A stretch of DNA of 5,562 nt from positions 1 to 5,562 of the forward strand of contig CAZSBS010000290.1 of assembly GCA_964605095.1 (NCBI GenBank), read 5' to 3'. The notes under the pieces were generated by a model, which did no database searches, was not told the origin of the DNA, and saw only the letters and a program-made list of their open reading frames with translations. The translations under genes were made by a program, and so were the position numbers. The DNA comes from JAUWQU01 sp964605095 (GTDB lineage: Bacteria; Planctomycetota; Phycisphaerae; SM23-33). Shown in pieces: positions 1-5,460 of this stretch. The stretch's first letter is position 1; each line of letters opens with the position of its first letter.

Positions 1-134
1 GCCCGCCCGCTGACGGGGTCGATCTCCCGCCGCTGGGCTACCGGGGTGTCCTGACGCAGACGCGGCGGAACCTCGCACCCGCCGGCCGCCAGGACCGCCG
101 CCGCCACTGCCAATACGATGTAACCGCGTGCCAT
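1..134 (-). CDS. Probable lipoprotein, N-terminal fragment cut by the left window edge
   Basis: Reading from an ATG at 134 toward base 1 gives 44 codons without a stop, starting MARGYIVLAVAAAVLAAGGC and continuing EVPPRLRQDTPVAQRREIDP. The first 20 residues form a lipoprotein-type signal: a basic Arg at position 3, a hydrophobic Ala/Val/Leu core (residues 5-17), then AAGGC with Cys20 as the likely lipidated residue. The lipobox is imperfect (Ala-Gly-Gly-Cys rather than Leu-Ala-Gly-Cys), so ordinary signal peptidase cleavage remains possible. After Cys20 the chain is Pro/Arg-rich and polar, like the flexible tether of envelope lipoproteins. The start is supported by GGGGAG placed six bases before the ATG. 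It lies 53 bases downstream of the glycoside hydrolase on the same strand and could be co-transcribed with it. The mature domain lies outside the window, so its function cannot be told. Confidence 0.72.
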   Translation of the reverse strand, partial: MARGYIVLAVAAAVLAAGGCEVPPRLRQDTPVAQRREIDPVSGR

Positions 135-140
135 ATTCTT

Positions 141-146
141 CTCCCC
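141..146 (-). promoter_or_regulatory. Ribosome binding site of the lipoprotein gene
   Basis: GGGGAG on the minus strand sits six bases upstream of the ATG at 134. It is the strongest Shine-Dalgarno match in the window and is the main reason for treating this short open frame as a real gene start. Confidence 0.7.
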
Positions 147-160
147 GCCCGCCACGGGCC

Positions 161-179
161 GGAACATCCCAGGGATTCC
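161..179. repeat. Near-perfect dyad between glycoside hydrolase and lipoprotein genes
   Basis: GGAACATCCC-A-GGGATTCC reads the same on both strands apart from one bulged C. It begins 27 bases before the lipoprotein ATG and ends 8 bases beyond the hydrolase stop codon. The centre is too tight for the full stem to form in RNA, so a protein-binding dyad is as likely as a hairpin. No T-run follows, so it does not look like an intrinsic terminator. Confidence 0.4.
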
Positions 180-187
180 ACAAGCGG

Positions 188-2041
188 TCATGATACCAGC
201 AACCCGCCGCCCAGCCAAGGGACATCTTCCATCATCGCGGGCAGGCCCAGCAGGCCGCCCCAGTGATAGAAGGCGTCGGAGGACCCCGTGCCGCAGCCCA
301 GACCCGTCACGGCGCTGTAGTTCTCGTGGATGTGCCCGCTCTGGCGCCACCCCTTCAGCATCAGCCGGGCCGACTTGTCCGCCAGGGCCGACCGCGCATC
401 GGCGAGTTCCGGGTAATTCCGCAAGCCCAGGTAGACCAGGAAGTTCATCGGCCCCCATATCCGCCCGCGCCAGTAGTCCTGCTCGGCGTAAGCCGGGTCG
501 TTGCGTGGCACCGACGGCAGGACCCACTCGCCCCAGAACTCCCGCTCGCTGAGCAGATGCTCCGTAACCATTCTTCGCGCCTGGCTGGGCGTGGCGCCGC
601 GGCACAGAAGCGGGTAGAAGTTGGTCGGCGAGAGCCTGTCGCTGAAGGCGCCCGTGTCGGTCCTGCGGTTCTTGAAGATGCCCGCCCGCTCATCCCACAG
701 CGACTGGAGCGAGTTGCGGTACGCCTCGCCCCGGCCGACAAGCTCCTCCCGCTCGCCGGCGCGATCCAGGATGCCCGCCATCTCCGCCAGCGCAAAGCAG
801 TCCGCCGCGTACAGGCCCGTCAGGCCCGCATCGGCCAGCTCCAGCATGTGCCGGCCGCTATCGAACGGGATGTCGTCGTACATCGGGGAATTGTCCAGGC
901 CGCTCTCGAAGGCCCCGCCGAGCCGCCCGTTGACGCCCTTCTCGGCCGTCTCCCACTTGCTGCCGATGACCGGCTCGAACGGGTCCGAACCCCAGCTCAA
1001 CCAGTCGCCGTTGGCGCGGGCTTTGGGCCACCAGCGATTCCACTCAAGCAGGTCGTCGTAGACCTTTCGCAGGATCCAAGGCTCACGGAATCGCCTGAAT
1101 ATCTCAAGCGCCATCAGCGAACCCACGGGAGGCTGCGAGCGGTCCCGACTGATGTAACCGTTGGCCAGGCTGACGTTCGGGACGAAGGGAAGGCTGGGGA
1201 CTTCCTTGACGATCTCCACAAGGTTGGCATAGGCCAGCTCCTTCGAGAAGCTGCCCGCCATGCAGGCCGCGAAAAACGTGTCCCAGCAGAACAGCACGTA
1301 CCCGCCGCAGCCCTTGCTCCACTGGCGGGAAACGGGCGTAATCACGCGCCGCCTCGGCGCGTCGTAGATCGTGTTCCACGCCAGGCTGGTTCGCACGGCC
1401 TGGCGGACCTCGTCGAGATCGCCGGCGCCGTGCCCGCTGATGCCCTGCTTGCCGCGATGGATGAACTCCACCGCCTGGGTATGCATCATCGGCTCGCCCA
1501 CGCAGATCGCGGCCGGCTCTTGCAGAGACAGGACCACGTGCCCAGGCTCGTCGCCCGGGGCCGTGCCTGCCGCATCGGCCGCCGGCAGATGAACGCGGTG
1601 CAGGGCTTTCCCCTTCTCACCCTCATTCTCCGCCAGCCAGCCCGCGGCGGTGCGGGTGACGGTTCCCTTGGCCGACCAGGCATAGTCCACCTCCACGGTC
1701 AGTCGGTTGCCGCCATCGCCAGTCAGCGGAGTAACCAGCAGCACCATCTGCCCGCCCATCGCGGCCGACTGCACGCGGGCGCGGACGCCCTGCCACGTCA
1801 GGTCCAGCTCCGTATAGCCGCCATCGAGGCTGCGGGCGCTCACCCGGACAACCGGCTCGCCGGCGCCGTCCTGGCCGATCGTCGCTTCACGAAGGTGCTG
1901 CCCCGACGTCGCGTCGATGAAGCCCATGCGTACGCGGAGGCAATCGGGCAAAAGCACATGCGACAGGACGCTGTCGTTGTCCCACGTATTCCAGCCTTGG
2001 GCCAGCGTCCGTATGGTTCTTTGGTATTCGTTCATGGGCAT
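188..2041 (-). CDS. Cytosolic (alpha/alpha)6-barrel glycoside hydrolase, GH63/trehalase-like (MGH1-like)
   Basis: This 617-residue protein has the layout of GH63/GH37-clan inverting hydrolases. Residues about 17-205 look like a beta-sandwich domain, opening with GWNTWDNDSVLSHVLLP, and residues about 215-605 form the helical barrel. Visible barrel signatures are CWDTFFAACMAG (252-263), ESGLDNSPMYDD (379-390), YWRGRIWGPMN (523-533), HENY (572-575) and a closing HWGGLLGL (593-600). By family precedent Asp383 would be the general acid and Glu573 the general base; this is inferred, not tested. Relatives act on alpha-linked oligosaccharides such as trehalose, mannosylglycerate, glucosylglycerate or alpha-glucans, and the sequence alone does not pick one. 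There is no signal peptide or membrane segment, so it should work in the cytosol. The ATG at 2041 is preferred over the one two codons later because TAGGA lies five bases upstream. It sits 272 bases downstream of ftsK, apparently as a separate unit. Confidence 0.88.
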   Translation of the reverse strand: MPMNEYQRTIRTLAQGWNTWDNDSVLSHVLLPDCLRVRMGFIDATSGQHLREATIGQDGAGEPVVRVSARSLDGGYTELDLTWQGVRARVQSAAMGGQMVLLVTPLTGDGGNRLTVEVDYAWSAKGTVTRTAAGWLAENEGEKGKALHRVHLPAADAAGTAPGDEPGHVVLSLQEPAAICVGEPMMHTQAVEFIHRGKQGISGHGAGDLDEVRQAVRTSLAWNTIYDAPRRRVITPVSRQWSKGCGGYVLFCWDTFFAACMAGSFSKELAYANLVEIVKEVPSLPFVPNVSLANGYISRDRSQPPVGSLMALEIFRRFREPWILRKVYDDLLEWNRWWPKARANGDWLSWGSDPFEPVIGSKWETAEKGVNGRLGGAFESGLDNSPMYDDIPFDSGRHMLELADAGLTGLYAADCFALAEMAGILDRAGEREELVGRGEAYRNSLQSLWDERAGIFKNRRTDTGAFSDRLSPTNFYPLLCRGATPSQARRMVTEHLLSEREFWGEWVLPSVPRNDPAYAEQDYWRGRIWGPMNFLVYLGLRNYPELADARSALADKSARLMLKGWRQSGHIHENYSAVTGLGCGTGSSDAFYHWGGLLGLPAMMEDVPWLGGGLLVS

Positions 2042-2046
2042 GGGTT

Positions 2047-2051
2047 TCCTA
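2047..2051 (-). promoter_or_regulatory. Ribosome binding site of the glycoside hydrolase gene
   Basis: TAGGA on the minus strand ends five bases before the ATG at 2041. For the alternative ATG at 2035 the spacing would be eleven bases, so the first start is favoured. Confidence 0.55.
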
Positions 2052-2073
2052 CTGCACGTTTCTTGTCTTGTCT

Positions 2074-2086
2074 GGAAGATTCTTCC
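2074..2086. repeat. Short dyad GGAAGA-T-TCTTCC upstream of the glycoside hydrolase
   Basis: This perfect six-base inverted repeat with a one-base centre lies 33-45 bases upstream of the hydrolase start codon and overlaps the left arm of the hairpin at 2083-2102. Its position is compatible with an operator, or with one half of a switch between two alternative structures. No recognisable promoter hexamers accompany it. Confidence 0.3.
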
Positions 2087-2111
2087 TCGCGGGGGCGAGG
2101 AAAAGATTTTT
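2083..2111 (+). terminator. GC-rich hairpin with a T-run on the plus strand
   Basis: TTCCTCGC pairs perfectly with GCGAGGAA (2083-2090 with 2095-2102) across a GGGG loop. On the plus strand this is followed by AAGA and five Ts (2107-2111), the form of an intrinsic terminator for rightward transcription. I see no rightward gene to the left of it, so it could stop antisense transcription across the hydrolase. On the minus strand the same stem would lie in the hydrolase leader with no T-run after it. Structure is clear; function is inferred. Confidence 0.4.
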
Positions 2112-2129
2112 CTGCCTACCGGCAGGCAG
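2112..2129. repeat. Small hairpin CTGCCT-ACCGGC-AGGCAG
   Basis: This six-base perfect stem has an alternative inner pairing (TGCC with GGCA). It lies directly between the T-run of the previous hairpin and the 9-mer repeat array. It resembles short palindromes dispersed in many bacterial genomes, but only one copy is visible here. Confidence 0.45.
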
Positions 2130-2130
2130 A

Positions 2131-2198
2131 CGCAGAGAACGCAGAGAACGCAGAGACAGATAGATATAACTCTTCATCTTCTCTGCGATCTCTGCGTT
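2131..2198. repeat. Inverted arrays of a CGCAGAGAA 9-mer
   Basis: Three tandem 9-mers (CGCAGAGAA, CGCAGAGAA, CGCAGAGAC) occupy 2131-2157. Two reverse-complement copies (TCTCTGCGA, TCTCTGCGT) occupy 2180-2197. The arms 2138-2156 and 2180-2198 pair at 18 of 19 positions around a 23-base AT-richer loop, giving the largest foldable structure in the window. It lies between ftsK and the hydrolase, about 90 bases before the hydrolase start. The period and symmetry suggest a dispersed intergenic repeat. It is not a CRISPR array, because the repeats abut with no spacers. Confidence 0.75.
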
Positions 2199-2219
2199 GA
2201 CATCTTCTTCTTTTGGGTT

Positions 2220-2234
2220 GCGGCCAAAGGCCGC
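2220..2234. repeat. Hairpin GCGGCC-AAA-GGCCGC
   Basis: A perfect six-base GC-only stem with a three-base loop lies between the 9-mer and heptamer arrays. No T-run follows on either strand, so it is not a standard intrinsic terminator. Confidence 0.45.
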
Positions 2235-2250
2235 GCCAAGTTCTCCGCGT

Positions 2251-2285
2251 GGGAATCCGCAATCCGCAATTCGCAATCCGCAATT
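2251..2285. repeat. Tandem heptamer array, consensus CGCAATY
   Basis: Four exact-length heptamers alternate CGCAATC, CGCAATT, CGCAATC, CGCAATT (2258-2285). They are preceded by a degenerate unit GGGAATC (2251-2257). Because the last base alternates C and T, the array can also be read as a 14-mer repeated twice. It starts 28 bases beyond the ftsK stop codon. Simple repeats of this length can change copy number by slippage. Confidence 0.7.
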
Positions 2286-2290
2286 CGGTT

Positions 2291-2305
2291 GCGGGCATGG
2301 CCCGC
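2291..2305 (-). terminator. Possible weak terminator hairpin just after ftsK
   Basis: GCGGGC pairs with GCCCGC around a three-base loop, beginning eight bases after the ftsK stop codon. A competing pairing uses GCCCG with CGGGC on the ftsK-proximal side (2301-2311). No T-run follows on the minus strand, so it would be an atypical intrinsic terminator. It may simply protect the ftsK mRNA 3' end. Confidence 0.3.
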
Positions 2306-2313
2306 ACGGGCGG

Positions 2314-4890
2314 TTACGCGCTGGTGGGCTCGCCGTTCAGCGACGAGGCTCCGGACTGGTCGGCGGCGATGGATGCCTGCATCTCATGCCAGTCCTCCAG
2401 CGTGATATTGCACTCGCGTGCCTGGGAGCCCTTGTAGTCGCCCAGCAGCCCGGCCTCGGCCATCTGGTCGATTATCCTGCTGGCCCGGCTGTAGCCCACA
2501 GCGAGGCGGCGCTGGAGAAGCGACACGCTGCCGCGCTGGCTGGCAAGGACGATCTCGACGCCCTTGTTGAAAAGCTCGTCGCGTTCGCCAGGCTCGCCGC
2601 TGCCGGAAGGGCGGGCGTTAAGCTGCACCAGTTCGGCGTCGTACGTCGGCGGGCCGTTCTTGGCCTTGATCTCCTCGACAATGGCGTGGATCTCCGAATC
2701 GTCAACGAAAGTGCCCTGGGCACGCGCCAGTGTGCTGCTGCCGGGCCGCAAGAACAGCATGTCGCCCTGCCCGAGAAGCACCTCCGCGCCGTTCTGATCC
2801 AGAACGATGCGGCTTTCCTGCCGGCTGGCGACGCGGAAACTAATGCGGCAAGGCATGTTGGACTTGATCAGGCCGGTAACCACGTTGGCGCTGGGCCGCT
2901 GAGTGGCCAGGATGAGGTGAATGCCAACCGCCCGGGCCTTCTGGGCGATGCGGATGATGTGCTCCTCGACCTCCTTGCTGGAAGTCATCACCAGGTCCGC
3001 AAGCTCGTCGATGATGATCACGTAGTACGGCATGTTCGTCGGCGTGCGGAGCTTGTCCTCATCGGTCTCGGCCTGGAACCGCTTGTAGATGTCATCCTTC
3101 GAGAGCTTGTTGAAGCCGGCGATGTTCTTCACGCCGGCCTCCTTGAGCACCTCGTAGCGCTCGTCCATCTTCATCGCGGCCCAGGCGAGGATTTCCTCGG
3201 CCTTGTGCATATCGTTGACGATCGGGCAGAGCAGGTGCGGGATCTGCTCGAAGGCCGCCATCTCGACCATCTTGGGGTCGACAAGGATCAGCCTGACATC
3301 CTCTGGGCGGCGCATCATGAGGATGGCCATGATGATCGAGTTTATGCACACGCTCTTGCCCGAGCCGGTCGTGCCGGCGATGAGCATGTGAGGCATGCGG
3401 GAAAGATCCTCGATGATCGCATCGCCGCTGGCGTCCTTGCCAAAGTACAGAGGCAGCTTCATCCGCTTCTCGGCCTCGGGGTCCAGCAGCATAAGCTCGC
3501 TGATGCGGACAATTTCCTTTTCCAGGTTGGGCACCTCGATGCCGATGGTGTCCCGCCCCGGCAGCGGGCTGACGATGCGCACGCCTGGCACCGCCAGCGT
3601 ACGGGCGATGTCGTTGCACAGGTTGGCGACCTGGGCGACCTTCACACCGGGCGCCAGCGAAAGCTCGAACATCGTGATTACCGGCCCGGTCTGGTAGCCC
3701 TCGACCTGGGCGGCCACGTTGAAGTCGTTGAGAGTCTGCTGGAGGATGCCCCTGCGCTGCTGGGCGACAAGCTCCTGGCCCTCGCTGTAGCCGCTCTGCG
3801 GGGCCTCGAGAAGCCTCGTCGAGGGCAGGTTGTAGGACTTCCCCTTCGCCTTGCCGCCGACCTTGCCGCCGACTGACGGCTCGGACCTGTCCGCCTTGGC
3901 GGGCTCGGTTCGCGCGGCCGGGCGGAACCTGGGCGGCTCGGCCACGGGGGGCCTGAGCTTTGGTGCGGCCGGGGCTGCGGCACGCGGGAACCCGGCGGAC
4001 TTGTCCGGACCCATAGGCCCCGTAGGACTCATGGCCTCGGACCCAACGGGCCAGGCGGCAGACTTGTCTCCAAGCAGCAGGCGCAGCAGCCAGTTTCGGC
4101 GTTTCGGCGCGGCGTGGACCTGCTGGGCGGCGACGACGACGGGCTTGGGCGGCATGACCGCGGGCGCGGCCTGCGGCTTTATCGCGGCCGGGCGGGGATG
4201 AGGCCTGGTCGCCGCGCCGCGCCCCAAGGCGTCGACGCCGGGCCGGCCGAGGCGAAGCACCCCCGCCAGCGCCGTCAGGCTGGGACGGTTCTCCCAAGCC
4301 TTCCGGCCAAGCCACGGCAGCTTGAGCACCAGGCTGTCAGCCGTCAGCATCAGGCCAAGGGCCAGGCATATCAGAACGATGATCCACCCGCCGGTGGAGG
4401 CACAAGTTGAAAGAAGCAACTTGCCGACTGAAATGCCCAAAATGCCGGCCGAGCTTGTAAGCGGATCGCCCGCCGCGACGGGATTGGCCATGTATATCGC
4501 CGCACTGCTGGCCGTGACGAGCAGCGCCACGCCGAGGATCCGCCATGGCACGTCGCGCAGCCGGCCGCCCAGGGCCAGAATGAATGCCGCCAGCGTAACA
4601 AACAGCAGGGCCATGTACGCCCCGCCTCCCAACCAGTACAGCAGCGAGTCCGCCACGTACGCCCCCACGATGCCGGCGGCGTTGTCCACGGGCGACTTTG
4701 CCGGAACGTAAATCTTGGCCGGCGGATCTGTCGGCGAGTGGCTCACCAGGCTGATCCACGCCACCGCGGCCGATCCGACCAGCACCAGCACCATGCAATA
4801 CCGCAGGAACCGCAAGCCTCGCCCCTCGGGCCGCTCGCCGGCCCGGGCGGCCCGGGCTTTCCTGCCGCTATTTCGCTCCTTCATAGCCAT
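2314..4890 (-). CDS. ftsK: DNA translocase FtsK/SpoIIIE
   Basis: FtsK is an ATP-driven DNA pump anchored at the division septum that moves chromosome termini into the daughter cells and, in many bacteria, activates XerC/XerD dimer resolution. The 858 residues carry the full layout. The membrane anchor has hydrophobic helices near 31-49, 89-108, 117-135 and 169-186, with the family-typical GAYVADSLLYWLGGGAY between the first two. A Pro/Ala/Lys-rich linker spans about 205-350. The alpha domain covers about 352-455 and the RecA-like motor about 475-740, with Walker A GTTGSGKS (506-513), LILVDPKMVEM (534-544), Walker B VIIIDE (624-629) and ATQRP (662-666). The gamma winged helix (about 772-835, LLQRRLAVGYSRASRIIDQM) reads polar DNA signals. 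The whole is shorter than E. coli FtsK (about 1330), mainly in the linker. An ATG two codons in (4884) has the better ribosome binding site and may be the true start. It lies 117 bases downstream of dut. Confidence 0.97.
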   Translation of the reverse strand: MAMKERNSGRKARAARAGERPEGRGLRFLRYCMVLVLVGSAAVAWISLVSHSPTDPPAKIYVPAKSPVDNAAGIVGAYVADSLLYWLGGGAYMALLFVTLAAFILALGGRLRDVPWRILGVALLVTASSAAIYMANPVAAGDPLTSSAGILGISVGKLLLSTCASTGGWIIVLICLALGLMLTADSLVLKLPWLGRKAWENRPSLTALAGVLRLGRPGVDALGRGAATRPHPRPAAIKPQAAPAVMPPKPVVVAAQQVHAAPKRRNWLLRLLLGDKSAAWPVGSEAMSPTGPMGPDKSAGFPRAAAPAAPKLRPPVAEPPRFRPAARTEPAKADRSEPSVGGKVGGKAKGKSYNLPSTRLLEAPQSGYSEGQELVAQQRRGILQQTLNDFNVAAQVEGYQTGPVITMFELSLAPGVKVAQVANLCNDIARTLAVPGVRIVSPLPGRDTIGIEVPNLEKEIVRISELMLLDPEAEKRMKLPLYFGKDASGDAIIEDLSRMPHMLIAGTTGSGKSVCINSIIMAILMMRRPEDVRLILVDPKMVEMAAFEQIPHLLCPIVNDMHKAEEILAWAAMKMDERYEVLKEAGVKNIAGFNKLSKDDIYKRFQAETDEDKLRTPTNMPYYVIIIDELADLVMTSSKEVEEHIIRIAQKARAVGIHLILATQRPSANVVTGLIKSNMPCRISFRVASRQESRIVLDQNGAEVLLGQGDMLFLRPGSSTLARAQGTFVDDSEIHAIVEEIKAKNGPPTYDAELVQLNARPSGSGEPGERDELFNKGVEIVLASQRGSVSLLQRRLAVGYSRASRIIDQMAEAGLLGDYKGSQARECNITLEDWHEMQASIAADQSGASSLNGEPTSA

Positions 4891-4894
4891 CCTT
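4891..4894 (-). promoter_or_regulatory. Ribosome binding site that bears on the ftsK start
   Basis: AAGG on the minus strand abuts the ATG at 4890, which is too close to serve it, but it sits six bases before the in-frame ATG at 4884 (MKERNSGR), which is ideal spacing. The only other AAGG lies 13 bases before 4890. The shorter start is therefore favoured, removing just Met-Ala. Confidence 0.5.
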
Positions 4895-4937
4895 GCACAC
4901 CATCCTTGATTGCATCACTGCTGCTATTGCCTTTCCC

Positions 4938-4969
4938 GGCTTGAAGCCCCGTAAACGGGGCTCAAAGCC
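4938..4969. repeat. Strong GC-rich hairpin between dut and ftsK
   Basis: AGCCCCG (4945-4951) pairs with CGGGGCT (4956-4962) across a TAAA loop. The stem extends outward through GGCTTG (4938-4943) and CAAAGCC (4963-4969), with one unpaired A on each side. About 13 base pairs can form. Neither strand has a following T-run, so it is not a textbook terminator. It may shield the dut mRNA end, cause attenuation before ftsK, or be a dispersed palindromic repeat. It ends 47 bases before the ftsK ATG at 4890. Confidence 0.6.
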
Positions 4970-5007
4970 ATGGTCGCGAAACGTGTTCCCAAATCACCGC
5001 ACAGTGC

Positions 5008-5460
5008 TCACACGCCCGTATGCCCGAAACCGCCCTGTCCGCGAGCGGTATCGTCCAGTTCCTCAACCATGGCCGTCTCGACCCGCGTCACCGGGGCAAT
5101 GACCATCTGCGCGATCCGCATCCCGCGCTGAACCGTGAAGGCCTCGCGGCTCACGTTGGCCAAAATCACGCATACCTCGCCTCGATAGTCAGCGTCGATC
5201 GTGCCCGGCGAGTTCGGCAGCACGATCCCGTGCTTGAGCGCCAAACCGCTGCGAGGCCGCATCTGCGCCTCGTAGCCGACCGGCACGGCCATGTAAAAAC
5301 CGCATGGTATCAACACCACGTCGCCAGGGGCGATTATAACGTCGCCCTCGCAGGCCGCGCATACATCCATGCCCGATGCATGATCGGACATGTACCGCGG
5401 CGCCGGGACGTCATCGCTCCCGGCCTTTCGACGTATCCTTACGGTTATCGGACTTTCCAT
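5008..5460 (-). CDS. dut: Deoxyuridine 5'-triphosphate nucleotidohydrolase (dUTPase)
   Basis: This enzyme hydrolyses dUTP to dUMP and pyrophosphate in the cytosol. It keeps uracil out of DNA and supplies dUMP for thymidylate synthesis. The 150-residue product matches homotrimeric dUTPases in length and has all five motifs, numbered from the ATG: HASGMDVCA (27-35), PRSGLALKHG (69-78), NSPGTIDADYRGEV (83-96), RGMRIAQMVIAP (112-123) and the C-terminal lid RGQGGFGHTG (140-149). Asp89 in motif III is the expected catalytic base and Tyr92 the uracil-selecting residue, favouring dUTPase over dCTP deaminase. The lid has His where Ser is common (GFGHTG), which is tolerated in the family. A TTG one codon earlier could also initiate, but the ATG at 5460 has GGAGAG six bases upstream and is preferred. 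ftsK follows after 117 bases. The start overlaps by one base the stop of an upstream open frame. Confidence 0.97.
   Translation of the reverse strand: MESPITVRIRRKAGSDDVPAPRYMSDHASGMDVCAACEGDVIIAPGDVVLIPCGFYMAVPVGYEAQMRPRSGLALKHGIVLPNSPGTIDADYRGEVCVILANVSREAFTVQRGMRIAQMVIAPVTRVETAMVEELDDTARGQGGFGHTGV

Noticed and set aside
2131..2198. CRISPR array
   Set aside because: The repeat units are nine bases, directly abutting, and present in both orientations, with no spacers of regular length and no cas genes nearby.
263..2200. A 645-codon open frame on the plus strand opposite the glycoside hydrolase
   Set aside because: Its translation is rich in Arg, Ala, Pro and His with no recognisable domain. 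It lies antisense to a gene with clear catalytic motifs, and such long shadow frames are expected opposite GC-rich coding DNA.
2165..2202. Promoter-like pieces (TATAAC at 2165 and TTGACA at 2197 on the plus strand)
   Set aside because: They are in the wrong order and lack suitable partners at 16-18 bases. They also fall within or beside the repeat arms, and no plus-strand gene follows.
2049..2307. Two overlapping minus-strand frames of 75 and 63 codons between ftsK and the hydrolase
   Set aside because: Their sequences are simply translations of the heptamer, 9-mer and hairpin repeats (for example SLRSLRSLRLPAGR). Neither has a convincing ribosome binding site or a recognisable fold.
2197..3876. 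A 559-codon open frame on the plus strand opposite ftsK
   Set aside because: It is low-complexity, rich in Asp, His, Leu, Ala and Val, and lies antisense to an unmistakable FtsK motor. It is a by-product of high GC at third codon positions.
3092..4315. A 407-codon minus-strand frame inside ftsK
   Set aside because: It is an out-of-frame Arg/Gly/Ala-rich reading of the ftsK gene, whose true frame carries all the FtsK motifs without interruption.
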